From positions 1 to 64,000 of the forward strand of contig CAZBFP010000012.1 in NCBI GenBank assembly GCA_964491265.1: DNA of 64,000 bases, given 5' to 3'. The stretch comes from JBBAGC01 sp964491265 (GTDB lineage: Bacteria > Spirochaetota > UBA4802 > UBA5550). The position numbers were made by a program, and so were the translations under genes. The notes under the pieces were generated by a model. It saw only the letters and a program-made list of their open reading frames with translations, did not search any database and was not told where the DNA came from. Each line of letters starts with the position of its first letter. Positions within the stretch are counted from its first letter, which is position 1. Of this stretch, positions 34,505 through 43,880 are shown piece after piece.

Positions 34505-36127
34505 TTATCCTTCAACTTCAGCAGCAGCCCTGATAAAATCTTTAAATAAAGGATGAGGATTAATCGGCTTTGACTTGAATTCAGGATGAAACTGAGTGGC
34601 AACAAACCATGGATGATCTGCTATTTCCACGGTTTCCACAAGATTGTTTCGCGGATATACCCCCCCTACCTTCATCCCCTTCTCTTCATAAAGACTCCTG
34701 TACTTCATGGTAAACTCAAACCTGTGCCTGTGCCTCTCCATAACCGAATCCTTCCCGTAAATATCCCTGATTTTTGTACCAGCTACAAATTCACAGTGAT
34801 AAGCCCCCAGCCTCATTGTACCCCCCTTTTCAGCAATAATCTCCTGCTCTTCCAGTAGTGATATTACCTTGTAAGGAGTTTCCTGATCAAACTCAGTTGA
34901 ATTGGCATTCTCAAGATTGCAGACATTCCGCCCGAATTCAATAACAGCGCACTGCATACCAAGGCAGATTCCGAAAAATGGGATCTTCCCTGTTCTGGCA
35001 TATTGAATAGTTCTGATTTTACCCTCAATACCCCTGTTGCCGAATCCGCCCGGCACAAGAATACCGTGAACACCATTAAAAAAATCTTTAATCGAACCGG
35101 CTCCGCAGGTTTCAAGATCTTCTGAATCTATACGCACTATCTCAAGCTCCACTTCATTGGAAACTGCGCCATGGAGAAGGGCCTCATAAATAGACCTGTA
35201 GGCATCCTGAAGCTGAATATACTTCCCTACAACAGCAATTTTAACCTTCTTTTTCGGGTTTTTATAAGACTTTATAAATTTATCCCATTTACCCAGCTTA
35301 ATTTCTCCAGCCGGAAGCTCAAAATGATCCAGGGTAATACGGTCAAAACCGTTACGCTGAAACATATAGGGTATTTCATAAATAGTACCATACACATCTT
35401 CAGCAGAAATTACATTCTTCTCGGAAACATTACAAAAGGATGCGATTTTACTTTTCATTTCATCATTTAGAGGCCTGTCAACCCTGGCAAGGAGGACATC
35501 AGGAATAATCCCAAGCTGCATAAGCTCCTTAACAGAATGCTGAGTAGGCTTTGTCTTCTGTTCCCCTGCCACAGTTATAGATGGGACAAGGGTAAGATGC
35601 ACGTTCATAACCCTCTTCCTCCCCAATTCATGACGTATCTGCCGGATAGATTCAAGAAAAGGGACCGATTCAATATCCCCCACGGTCCCGCCAATCTCAA
35701 CAAGTACAAAATCGAGTATGTCCTCTGACGCTATATCGAATATCCGCTTTTTAATTTCATTGGTAATATGAGGGATTACCTGCACTGTACGCCCCAGGTA
35801 ATCACCCCGCCTCTCCCTCTGAATAACAGAGTGATATATCTGACCTGTTGATACTGAATTTTTTCTTGAAAGCCGGGAATTGGTAAATCTTTCATAATAC
35901 CCCAGATCCAGGTCTGTTTCAGCACCATCTTCTGTTACATATACCTCACCATGCTGGAATGGGCTCATTGTTCCCGGATCAATATTTATATAGGGATCCA
36001 TCTTAACCAGGGCTATTTTATAACCGTGACCTTCCAGAAGAAGCCCCAGAGAAGCAACAGATATCCCTTTCCCGAGTGAGGAACATACTCCCCCTGTGAC
36101 AAATATATATTTAGTATTTTCTGACAT
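34505..36127 (-). CDS. pyrG: CTP synthase
   Basis: A 540-residue two-domain enzyme that aminates UTP to CTP with glutamine and ATP. The synthase domain has GKGISVASLG near 19-28 and the nucleotide-binding PGTMSPFQHGEVYVTEDGAETDLDLG near 51-76. The class I glutaminase domain has the nucleophile Cys in FGICLGMQCAV (about 379-389) and the His-Glu pair in QFHPEFKS near the end. The length is typical. It is a monocistronic minus-strand gene separated from the GAF gene by a MITE-like element. Confidence 0.96.
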   Translation of the reverse strand: MSENTKYIFVTGGVCSSLGKGISVASLGLLLEGHGYKIALVKMDPYINIDPGTMSPFQHGEVYVTEDGAETDLDLGYYERFTNSRLSRKNSVSTGQIYHSVIQRERRGDYLGRTVQVIPHITNEIKKRIFDIASEDILDFVLVEIGGTVGDIESVPFLESIRQIRHELGRKRVMNVHLTLVPSITVAGEQKTKPTQHSVKELMQLGIIPDVLLARVDRPLNDEMKSKIASFCNVSEKNVISAEDVYGTIYEIPYMFQRNGFDRITLDHFELPAGEIKLGKWDKFIKSYKNPKKKVKIAVVGKYIQLQDAYRSIYEALLHGAVSNEVELEIVRIDSEDLETCGAGSIKDFFNGVHGILVPGGFGNRGIEGKIRTIQYARTGKIPFFGICLGMQCAVIEFGRNVCNLENANSTEFDQETPYKVISLLEEQEIIAEKGGTMRLGAYHCEFVAGTKIRDIYGKDSVMERHRHRFEFTMKYRSLYEEKGMKVGGVYPRNNLVETVEIADHPWFVATQFHPEFKSKPINPHPLFKDFIRAAAEVEG

Positions 36128-36285
36128 ATCATTATCCTTAATATTTATTTATTTTCTTATTCCATTAACCATACTTCTTTAATTTTTATCCATATTATTA
36201 AAAATGCCGCGGTGTAAATAAAAAATAGACGTGATGTCACTCATCTTAATTAATTTAGCATGACTGTAATATTTAACAAAAAAAT

Positions 36286-36541
36286 CAGTATTTATTCCTG
36301 AACTTATTATTAAAAGATGCTCTATTTCGGGGCTGTCCAAAAAGTAATTTCCTTGTCATACCGGCTGTAGCGTAGCGTAATGCCGGTATCTCTTAGGCCT
36401 GATTTAATCAGGAGATTCCGGTATTTGCAATAATTGAAGTTGCAAAACCGGAATGACAAATCCCCGAAAATCTGACTTTTGAGACAGCCCCATATAAAAC
36501 TGTCAATTTTTACACTAAAATATATTTTCAGGAATTAACAT
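36286..36541. repeat. Family A dispersed repeat split by a second element
   Basis: The left part starts CAGTATTTATTCCTGAACTT and runs to AGATGCTCTATTTC (36286-36328), matching the right end of other copies; the right part (36492-36541), read inward on the minus strand, starts GTTAATTCCTGAAAATATAT. In other copies these ends are joined by a GC-rich hairpin; here the position is taken by the 163-base element at 36329-36491. Confidence 0.6.
36329..36491. mobile_element. MITE-like element nested in a family A repeat
   Basis: Terminal inverted repeats GGGGCTGTCCAAAAAGT (36329-36345) and, reading inward from 36491, GGGGCTGTCTCAAAAGT match at 15 of 17 positions. The interior contains TGTCATACCGGC, GCCGGTATCTC, GAGATTCCGG and CCGGAATGACA arms, similar to the interior of the family B elements. 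No coding potential. No clear target duplication was found. Confidence 0.65.
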
Positions 36542-36597
36542 TGCAAAAAAATAGAGCGGTTTAAACCAGCAGCGGTCTATTTTTATTCAAACAAGAC

Positions 36598-36626
36598 TTG
36601 ACAATAGAAACTTACTCCATCATTAT
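36598..36626 (+). promoter_or_regulatory. Sigma70-type promoter for the PilZ gene
   Basis: A perfect -35 box TTGACA (36598-36603), a 17-base spacer and -10 box CATTAT (36621-36626). The leader to the ATG at 36661 would be about 28 bases and carries an AGGAG ribosome-binding site. Confidence 0.55.
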
Positions 36627-36660
36627 CTGATGATTCATTATCATCTACAGGAGAAAAAAG

Positions 36661-37047
36661 ATGAGCGACAGCGGGAATAAACGGAAATATGAAAGATTTC
36701 CCTGTAAAATAAAATCAAAATTTGATTATTACGAAGGCGATCCTGAAACAATTGATATAAATCTCGATGTTCCTCAAAAAGCAAAGGGATCTATTATTGA
36801 TATAAGCAAAGGGGGAGTATTTATAGTCACCAATGAAAGAACTACTGTCGGTGTACCTGTGGTGGTACACTTTGAATTGAATAAGGAAAAACTTAATATC
36901 CAGGGCAGGATTATCAGAACAGGAGCACTCAAAAATAACCCCTCTGAGACAGCACTGAAATTTCTCAAATTCCTCTCATCAGGGAATTATTATATTGCAG
37001 TGGAATTCGATGATGCACTTGAAAAACTGAACCCTGAAGCACTCTGA
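36661..37047 (+). CDS. PilZ domain protein (c-di-GMP receptor)
   Basis: A 128-residue PilZ-type protein. The N-terminal c-di-GMP-binding motif RxxxR is present (RKYER, about 8-12, in KRKYERFPC) and the second motif DxSxxG appears as DISKGGVFI near 42-50. With two c-di-GMP enzymes at 13.9 and 19.1 kb, it is a likely effector. It ends 4 bases before the uncharacterised downstream gene, which may be its functional target. Confidence 0.87.
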   Translation: MSDSGNKRKYERFPCKIKSKFDYYEGDPETIDINLDVPQKAKGSIIDISKGGVFIVTNERTTVGVPVVVHFELNKEKLNIQGRIIRTGALKNNPSETALKFLKFLSSGNYYIAVEFDDALEKLNPEAL

Positions 37048-37051
37048 TAAA

Positions 37052-37912
37052 ATGAAAAAGCGGATTATTAAAATTAAAGATGTATCACAAATAGACACCG
37101 GGAAAATATCTGTCTATGACCTTAATAACCGCTACATAGACCCCCTTGGAAATATTTTTGGACTGAAGTATAACCGCGCCGGAAGAAAAATAGAAATAAT
37201 AAAACTTGAGAGGGTTCACACAAGCCAGACACAACAGTACCAGAGGCAGATATTCCGCAACAGGGGATCGGAAGCCCATTATGAGCAGGCAATCCATGAA
37301 GACCGGTACACTGAAGAAAAAACTGACATCCCCGATGAAGAGACTCTTTTTTTTGAACCTGACCCCTTTATTGAAAATGTTGTAAATGGAGTGGAAGTAC
37401 ATAAAGAGAGAATAAACGGGATACTGATGAATATTAACGATTCCGGAATATTCCCGAAAGAGAATAAAATGGATTCCACTGAATTTGACGATATAGCACG
37501 AAGCCTGGATATTGAAGGGATACAGCAGCTTGAAAAACTTGAAAGCTACTACAGAGAGCTCTCCAACTACCCCAGGTCCATTACCTACTACCAGGCAAAA
37601 ATTGATAATGACGGTAAGGACATGATTGACCTGCTCGCCGGGAACAAGGATAAAACAATGCGTTTTATTTTTCTATACGAGATGTCCTCATCGATTAAAC
37701 GTGTTTACAATATCCTTTCAAAGCATATCAAAAGGCTAGACAGCTTTACTTCATCAAAGAACCCGGCAGAAATGACAAATATAACCAAAACACAGAAGCA
37801 GTCATTTGTTGATGCCCGTACATCCATAGTCAACACAATAAGCGATATAGAAAATATATTAAAAACAAACGTTCTGCTCTATGAATACTCTTTAAACCCC
37901 GACTATTATTAA
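37052..37912 (+). CDS. Uncharacterised protein linked to the PilZ gene
   Basis: A 286-residue soluble-looking protein without signal peptide or membrane segment; no family was recognised. The N-terminal 60 residues look beta-rich (KIKDVSQIDTGKISVYDLNNRYIDPLGNIFGLKYN), then an acidic linker leads to a largely helical second half rich in charged residues (from about 130), with a possible coiled coil. It is coupled to the PilZ gene by a 4-base spacer, so a role downstream of c-di-GMP binding is a reasonable guess. Its end overlaps the convergent barrel gene by 4 bases. Confidence 0.65.
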   Translation: MKKRIIKIKDVSQIDTGKISVYDLNNRYIDPLGNIFGLKYNRAGRKIEIIKLERVHTSQTQQYQRQIFRNRGSEAHYEQAIHEDRYTEEKTDIPDEETLFFEPDPFIENVVNGVEVHKERINGILMNINDSGIFPKENKMDSTEFDDIARSLDIEGIQQLEKLESYYRELSNYPRSITYYQAKIDNDGKDMIDLLAGNKDKTMRFIFLYEMSSSIKRVYNILSKHIKRLDSFTSSKNPAEMTNITKTQKQSFVDARTSIVNTISDIENILKTNVLLYEYSLNPDYY

Positions 37913-39318
37913 AAAGCACCTGACATTGAAAAAAGGAAAACACCATCTTTCATATCCCATGAAATATCATAAACATATGCAAAATTAAGAGAAATACCCT
38001 GTGGAGCAACAGATATAAAAAGACCGGCACTCCTTGAACTTTCATACCCCCTCCCCTGGACCCTGTATATACCGTAATAAAAAAGCGGACCGATGTAAAG
38101 GAGTGACGGATAAATTTCCAGAGGAATTTCCACCCCTGAGGAATTTCTAAAGTCTGAGGTCAGATAATCACCCGACCTCCCGGGCAACTGATAATTAAAC
38201 ACATACCTGTGGAAAAGCCTCTCCTTTTCGCTTGTAAGAAAAAAACTGTTTTTCAATACCAGTTCCCCCCGCCTGGAAAAACGGAAAGGGAGAAGCAGGT
38301 CAGATTCAATCCTTATCTGCAGGCCATCTTCAAGACTGTTTTTCCCTGCAATAATCTCAAAATTAACATTACGCTCATCCCGTCTGTCAATCCTGTAGCC
38401 CCTGTCATTATAAAAAAACCTTAATCCTGAAAAACCGGAATACTCCGCACCATCCTCAGATTCCGGGTAATCGTAAAGCCGGTAATACTCCCCTTTAGCA
38501 ACAACAGCCCGGCCCAGCAGCCCGGACATACTGTAAAGTGCTATCTCCGGGAATATAGATCTATCACTGAATATGCCGGTCTCATCATAATAATCACTCC
38601 TCCATTGTGAATTAAATCCGGTAAGAACCCCGGTACTGACAGAAAGGGGGAAGTCAATAAAAAGAGAAATCCCTGAGATGTCAGCTGAACGCTGATTAAA
38701 TGATGAATAAAATCCAAAAATTAGATTCCCCCATTCATAGTCCCCCTGCCAGGACACATGAGGGATTGTGCCGTAAATTGCATCACCCTGAACAGAGAAG
38801 TTAAGCCTTTTCCTTCTCTTAACTATTTCCGCCCGCAACAGAATCCGGCCATCAGCCTCTCTCTCGACATTTACATGTATATTGCTGTAGCCGTAATTAG
38901 ATTTTAGAGCTGTTATATTCTTTTTTAAAATTTCTTCATTATATGGCTCACCTTTTTTAAAAAGCTCACCCTTAATTCTGTCAGACTCATTTCCTGGAAG
39001 ACCAGAAACAATAACATGGGAAACCGCGGACTCATTAAAGTAAAATTCAACCACACCATCAGGCTTAACAAGAACCCTCTCTATATAAAAGGCCCTGTAA
39101 CCCCGTTCATGATATTTACGGGTAATTTCCGCGCTGATCCTCTTAGCAGTCTCATCTGTTATCTCCTGATCCGCAGGGAAATAGATATCCTTCAGGTCAA
39201 CAACTCCGCTGTAACCGTAATACTTAACCTCTTTCAATTCAACTGCATCAAGTGTGACAGCATATATAAATATAAGTGAAGCACATATAATTATATTTAA
39301 AATAAACCTAATTGTCAT
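37909..39318 (-). CDS. POTRA-domain outer-membrane barrel protein (Omp85/TpsB-like)
   Basis: A 469-residue exported protein. A signal peptide spans about 1-25. Two POTRA-like modules follow: about 27-95 (TpsB-like, with TRKYHERGYRAFYIERVLVKPDGVVEFYF) and about 97-170 (VIVSGLPGNESDRIKGELFKKGEPYNEEILKKNITAL). The rest (about 175-469) is beta-strand-rich and ends in Phe, as outer-membrane barrels do. It is much shorter than BamA, closer to a two-POTRA TpsB or a minimal Omp85 protein. The start overlaps the LolA-like stop by 11 bases, so the two are coupled and probably cooperate in outer-membrane assembly or secretion. Confidence 0.78.
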   Translation of the reverse strand: MTIRFILNIIICASLIFIYAVTLDAVELKEVKYYGYSGVVDLKDIYFPADQEITDETAKRISAEITRKYHERGYRAFYIERVLVKPDGVVEFYFNESAVSHVIVSGLPGNESDRIKGELFKKGEPYNEEILKKNITALKSNYGYSNIHVNVEREADGRILLRAEIVKRRKRLNFSVQGDAIYGTIPHVSWQGDYEWGNLIFGFYSSFNQRSADISGISLFIDFPLSVSTGVLTGFNSQWRSDYYDETGIFSDRSIFPEIALYSMSGLLGRAVVAKGEYYRLYDYPESEDGAEYSGFSGLRFFYNDRGYRIDRRDERNVNFEIIAGKNSLEDGLQIRIESDLLLPFRFSRRGELVLKNSFFLTSEKERLFHRYVFNYQLPGRSGDYLTSDFRNSSGVEIPLEIYPSLLYIGPLFYYGIYRVQGRGYESSRSAGLFISVAPQGISLNFAYVYDISWDMKDGVFLFSMSGAF

Positions 39319-40051
39319 CTAAACTCCTCACATCCATTGAACTTTTTATGCGGAAATCGAAGAGAGAATCTTTGATAACATTATTAACCCGCAGATTGGT
39401 ATATTCTGTCAAAGTGCGCACAGTACCGCTCGCTGTTCTCACATGAAGCTCAATTACCGAGGGGATATAAATTCCATCTGACTCGATATAGTCACTGTAC
39501 AGCTCTTTTACAATCTCCCTCCCTGCAGAATCGAGTACATACTTTCTCAGAATATATCTCCCTTCAGGTTCAACCCAGACCCTGATTCCGGTTTTATTTT
39601 TCAGATTAATCCTGTAGACGTGTGCCCTCCTGAAAAAGCCGTAAAAAAACCTCCCCTCATATTTGAGTGAAATATTATCTCCACCCTTCTCACTGATACG
39701 CTTTATAAAAGCCGGAAGGCTCTCATTCTTACTGCTGCCGCTCTTTGAAACAAAAAGTATATCCCTGTCAGGGTAGTACCAGAAAAGCCCTTCACTGTTA
39801 CTGACCACTGTCTGCCTCGAAGGTGAATAATAATCGATACGTAAAAGACCGCTCCCGGAAGCAGCATAATCACCGCTCAAACGGTGATATGATCCGTCAG
39901 GATTAAAAATATGCTGCTCAATAGATCCGCTTATTGAATTAAACTGAGCATAGTTCTTTATTATACTTTCCATCAGGTCCAGCTTTTCACCCGGGAAAAG
40001 GGGAATAGAGAAGATGAAAATAAAGAGGAGGGAAAAAATATTTTTTTTCAT
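39308..40051 (-). CDS. LolA-like periplasmic lipoprotein carrier
   Basis: About 247 residues from the ATG at 40051; an in-frame start 7 codons earlier would give a poorer signal peptide. The signal peptide is MKKNIFSLLFIFIFSIPLFPG. The body shows LolA-type features: SGSIEQHIFNPDG, GDYAASGSGLLRIDYYSPSRQTVVSNSEGLFWYYPDRDILFV and a C-terminal VNNVIKDSLFDF. It is expected to carry lipid-anchored cargo across the periplasm. The overlap with the POTRA barrel gene is unusual for lolA and suggests a dedicated system. Confidence 0.8.
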   Translation of the reverse strand: MKKNIFSLLFIFIFSIPLFPGEKLDLMESIIKNYAQFNSISGSIEQHIFNPDGSYHRLSGDYAASGSGLLRIDYYSPSRQTVVSNSEGLFWYYPDRDILFVSKSGSSKNESLPAFIKRISEKGGDNISLKYEGRFFYGFFRRAHVYRINLKNKTGIRVWVEPEGRYILRKYVLDSAGREIVKELYSDYIESDGIYIPSVIELHVRTASGTVRTLTEYTNLRVNNVIKDSLFDFRIKSSMDVRSLDDN

Positions 40052-40242
40052 TTTAAAATACCCTGGAAACACTCGAAGTTTTCTACTTCGAGTGATAGAT
40101 GATAATGAAGATTAAATCAAGATTTTTTTATTCCAGAGGAATAATGAGCTTGTGATAGCAGTTTAGCAATAATTAACCGATTTACATTATTTTCCTTGAA
40201 AAATAGAGACCCTCTGTCGCTTTATCTTTATAGTCCTAAAAT

Positions 40243-40368
40243 CAGTGTTAATTCTTTAACTTTTATTTAGAATATAATGCTCTAATACCCCCGACGTAGA
40301 AAGGCGGGGGTATTGAAATCAGCCTTATTACACTAAAAAATATTTTTAAAGAATTTGAACATTAATCA
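40243..40368. repeat. Dispersed ~120-bp repeat, family A, full copy (inverted)
   Basis: The left end reads CAGTGTTAATTCTTTAACTT, followed by AATATAATGCTCTAATA, a GC-rich imperfect hairpin (about 40289-40310) and an AT-rich arm that, read inward on the minus strand, gives CAAATTCTTTAAAAATAT. The orientation is opposite to the copies at 3.3 and 24.6 kb. It lies just upstream of mfd, inside the 334-base gap between lolA-like and mfd, which otherwise shows nothing recognisable. Confidence 0.6.
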
Positions 40369-40385
40369 GAATAAACGGATAGAAT

Positions 40386-43300
40386 ATGATTTTAAAAAAT
40401 ATATGTGATCAATTTACCGAATCAGTGGAATTTGCTCAACTTCTCTCAAGTAAAAATAAAGAGCTTTCCATAGAGGGGATTTCCCCGGGCGCCTTCCCTG
40501 TTATAATCTCCTCTTTTTTCAACAGGTTTATGGGCCGCACACTTGTAGTTGTTGAAAATACCCAGACTCTCAACGACCTGTTCCTGGATCTATCCTGTTT
40601 TATTGATGACAAATACCTTTTCCGGTTCCCCCCACTGGAAACAATACCTTATGAATTCATGTCCCCTTCAGAAACAACTGAAAGAGACCGGATCACAGCA
40701 CTTTATAGATTAATATCAGGAAAACCGGCCATAGTAATAGCCACAGTTGAATCCCTTGTCAGAAAAATCCCCCACATGTCATTTTTCCTTAAAAAAGGCC
40801 TCACGCTGTCAGTGAGCGAAGAATACCCCTTTGATGATATTATTGCAACACTTGTGCAGTACGGTTATGCAAGAGAAGCCCGGGTTGACTCATTCGGACA
40901 GTTTTCTGTTAAAGGAAGCATAATAGATATATTTCTCCCTTCACTGGAAAATCCTGTACGCCTCGATTTTTTTGGTGATTCACTTGAATCTATCCGCGAG
41001 TTTGACATAAACACACAGGTATCAACCGGTGAGGAGCCCCCTGAGGAGATAACAATATACCCCAGGCGTGAGCTTACACTTTTTGACCTCGAAAAGAAAA
41101 AGCTGCGGGATTATCTCAGAGAAAACACACATGAGGGGATGCCTCTCCCTGAAGAGATAAGGCAATGGCTGAAGGAGGATGACTCCACCATAGACAGAAT
41201 ACCGGGGATAGAGGATTTCTTTCACGATATTATACCTGACAGCACCCTTTATGAATATTTTGACGAAGATATGCCGGTCTTTATGATTGAGAGCAACAGC
41301 CTTATCGCTTCATATGAAAATCTGGAAAAAAACTTTTCTGAACTTTATACGAAAAGGAAAAAAAATCTGCACTGCCTCCCTCCTGAACGGCTGCTCTGCA
41401 GGAATTCCCTGAACAGGGCACTTGCCCATTCCATCTCGCTTCAGACCTATACAACATCAACAGACGCGCTTAACTGGAACATAAAAAGCCTCCCCGGATT
41501 TCAGGGGAGAATAAAATCTGTACGTGAAGAGATAGAGAATCGGATTAGTAACGGATACAGCATAATAATGACAACATCCTTTGAAGGTCAGGCACGCCGT
41601 TTATCAGACCTCTTCATTGATTTCAATCCCCACCACAACTTTGAATCTCTGGAAAAGGATGCGCCTTTTAATATAGTCATTTCCCCCCTTAACAACGGCG
41701 CAGACATTGCAGGGATAAAAACCCTGATTCTTACAGACCATGAAATATTCGGTAAAAGCTACAGAAAAAGAAGATTTTTCAAAAACAGATCATCGCGGCC
41801 CATAGAATCATTTCTCGATCTTAAGCCTGGCGACTATGTTGTTCATATCAACCACGGCATAGGGATATTCAGCAAAATAGAAAGAATGACCGCAGGGGGT
41901 GTGGAAAGAGATTTTATTGTTATTGAATATGCTGATGCGGACAAACTATATGTATCACTTGACCAGATAAACTTTGTTCAGAAATACCTGGGTATTGAAG
42001 GGAAAAAACCGCGCATCGATTCCCTGGGGAGAAAATCAGCCTGGAATAAAATCAAAGAGAGGGTAAAGGGTGCGGTTGAGGAGATTGCTGCTGAGCTGAT
42101 AAAAATTTATGCCCAGAGAAACGCCCTTAAAGGATTCAGATTCCCCCCTGATACACAATGGCAGGAGGAGTTTGAATCCCGGTTCGAATTCGAGGAGACC
42201 CCTGACCAGATTACGGCCATTGAAGATGTGAAAGATGAGATGGAAACAGACCGCCCCATGGACAGGCTTGTCTGCGGCGATGTGGGTTTCGGTAAAACCG
42301 AAGTTGCAATAAGGGCTGCCTTTAAAGCAGTAATGGCAGGGAAACAGGTGGCAGTTCTTGTCCCCACAACCATACTGGCAATGCAGCATTTTGAAACATT
42401 TAAAAAACGCTTCAAGGGCTACCCGGTCAATATTGAGATGATGTCAAGGTTCCGGTCAAAAAGCGAAATCGGTGTTATAAAGAAAAAGCTGGAAAACGCA
42501 GAGATCGACATAGTTATCGGCACCCATGCCATACTTGCCAAAGACATGAAAATAAAAAATCTCGGCCTTCTGGTGATTGATGAAGAGCAGCGTTTCGGTG
42601 TAAAGCATAAGGAATCGCTTAAAAGATTCAGGGTGATGGTTGATGTCCTTACACTATCGGCAACACCTATCCCCAGAACCCTGCACATGTCCATGGCAGG
42701 GATACGGAATCTCTCGATTATCGCAACAGCTCCCGAAAACAGACTCCCCATCGAAACCTATGTTATTGAGGAAAATCCCGATGTTTTAAGGGAGGCTATT
42801 CTCCGGGAAAAAGCCAGGGGGGGACAGATCTTCTTTGTTCACAACAGGGTTCAGTCAATCGATACACAGATGATTATGCTCTCAAAGCTTGTTCCTGAGG
42901 CCACCTGCTGCATTGCCCACGGGCAGATGGATGAGCATGAGCTTGAGGAAGTTATGATCGATTTCATGAACCGTGAATACGACATACTGATAAGCACAAC
43001 TATAATTGAATCGGGCCTTGATATGCCCAATGTTAACACAATAATCATCAACAGAGCTGATACATTCGGTCTTTCACAGCTTTACCAGCTCAAAGGGCGT
43101 GTGGGCCGCTCCACAAAAAAAGCCTACGCCTATCTATTCTATCCGCGCCACACCAGCCTCTCTGAAGAAGCGCAGAAGAGACTTAAGGTCATTTCTGAAT
43201 ATTCAGATCTTGGGAGCGGATTTAAAATAGCGATGAAAGACCTGGAAATAAGGGGAGCAGGGAATATTCTCGGTAGAGAGCAATCGGGAAGCATAATGGA

Positions 43301-43814
43301 GGTGGGATTTGATCTTTACTGCCAGATGCTTGATGAGGCTGTAAAAACCCTTAAAGGTGAGGAGGTGAAGCCCTACTTCAGAACCTCGGTATTTATCAAA
43401 GCTGATTTTTTTATTCCCGATTATTATATTTCCGATGACAAACAGAAAATTGAATTCTATAAAAGATTCGAGTCATGTGAAACAGTAGAAGAAGTAGACA
43501 CCCTTGAATCTGAACTTATTGACAGATTCGGACCTCAACCCCCTGAAGTAATAATGCTTGTTGAACTTGAAAGAGTAAGGACACTTGCATCCGCCCTTCA
43601 GATAGACGAAATCCTTGAAGATCCTAATAAAATAAATATTAAAATTACATCATCCTGTTTAATACCTGCTGAAAAGCTGATAAAAGAGATATCTGCAGAC
43701 TCAAGACTTAAAATAGACCCCAGGGATCCGGAAATTCTGATTTTTAAAACACCGGCCAAAAATCCTGAAAAAAAATTAATTGAGCTGAAAAAATGGTTGC
43801 AACAATTCACCTGA
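40386..43814 (+). CDS. mfd: Transcription-repair coupling factor Mfd
   Basis: A 1142-residue full-length Mfd, a DNA translocase that removes stalled RNA polymerase and recruits UvrA. The UvrB-like N-terminal region is present (about 15-350). The RNA-polymerase-interaction domain starts near 475 with LKPGDYVVHINHGIGIF. Helicase motifs include Walker A in CGDVGFGKTE, DEEQ in LVIDEEQRFGVKHKE, SATPIPRT and the RecG-like GRVGRS. The C-terminal TRCF domain covers about 990-1130. It is followed by a SurA-like lipoprotein gene, an arrangement seen in other bacteria. Confidence 0.96.
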   Translation: MILKNICDQFTESVEFAQLLSSKNKELSIEGISPGAFPVIISSFFNRFMGRTLVVVENTQTLNDLFLDLSCFIDDKYLFRFPPLETIPYEFMSPSETTERDRITALYRLISGKPAIVIATVESLVRKIPHMSFFLKKGLTLSVSEEYPFDDIIATLVQYGYAREARVDSFGQFSVKGSIIDIFLPSLENPVRLDFFGDSLESIREFDINTQVSTGEEPPEEITIYPRRELTLFDLEKKKLRDYLRENTHEGMPLPEEIRQWLKEDDSTIDRIPGIEDFFHDIIPDSTLYEYFDEDMPVFMIESNSLIASYENLEKNFSELYTKRKKNLHCLPPERLLCRNSLNRALAHSISLQTYTTSTDALNWNIKSLPGFQGRIKSVREEIENRISNGYSIIMTTSFEGQARRLSDLFIDFNPHHNFESLEKDAPFNIVISPLNNGADIAGIKTLILTDHEIFGKSYRKRRFFKNRSSRPIESFLDLKPGDYVVHINHGIGIFSKIERMTAGGVERDFIVIEYADADKLYVSLDQINFVQKYLGIEGKKPRIDSLGRKSAWNKIKERVKGAVEEIAAELIKIYAQRNALKGFRFPPDTQWQEEFESRFEFEETPDQITAIEDVKDEMETDRPMDRLVCGDVGFGKTEVAIRAAFKAVMAGKQVAVLVPTTILAMQHFETFKKRFKGYPVNIEMMSRFRSKSEIGVIKKKLENAEIDIVIGTHAILAKDMKIKNLGLLVIDEEQRFGVKHKESLKRFRVMVDVLTLSATPIPRTLHMSMAGIRNLSIIATAPENRLPIETYVIEENPDVLREAILREKARGGQIFFVHNRVQSIDTQMIMLSKLVPEATCCIAHGQMDEHELEEVMIDFMNREYDILISTTIIESGLDMPNVNTIIINRADTFGLSQLYQLKGRVGRSTKKAYAYLFYPRHTSLSEEAQKRLKVISEYSDLGSGFKIAMKDLEIRGAGNILGREQSGSIMEVGFDLYCQMLDEAVKTLKGEEVKPYFRTSVFIKADFFIPDYYISDDKQKIEFYKRFESCETVEEVDTLESELIDRFGPQPPEVIMLVELERVRTLASALQIDEILEDPNKINIKITSSCLIPAEKLIKEISADSRLKIDPRDPEILIFKTPAKNPEKKLIELKKWLQQFT

Positions 43815-43880
43815 TGGAAGCCTTATCTCAATATATGTTTGAATATCCCCACAATTTTATAAAAAAATAAGGAAAATAAA

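Noticed and set aside
42036..42389. Antisense reading frames in mfd
   Set aside because: They lie wholly within well-supported Mfd sequence and have no recognisable domains.
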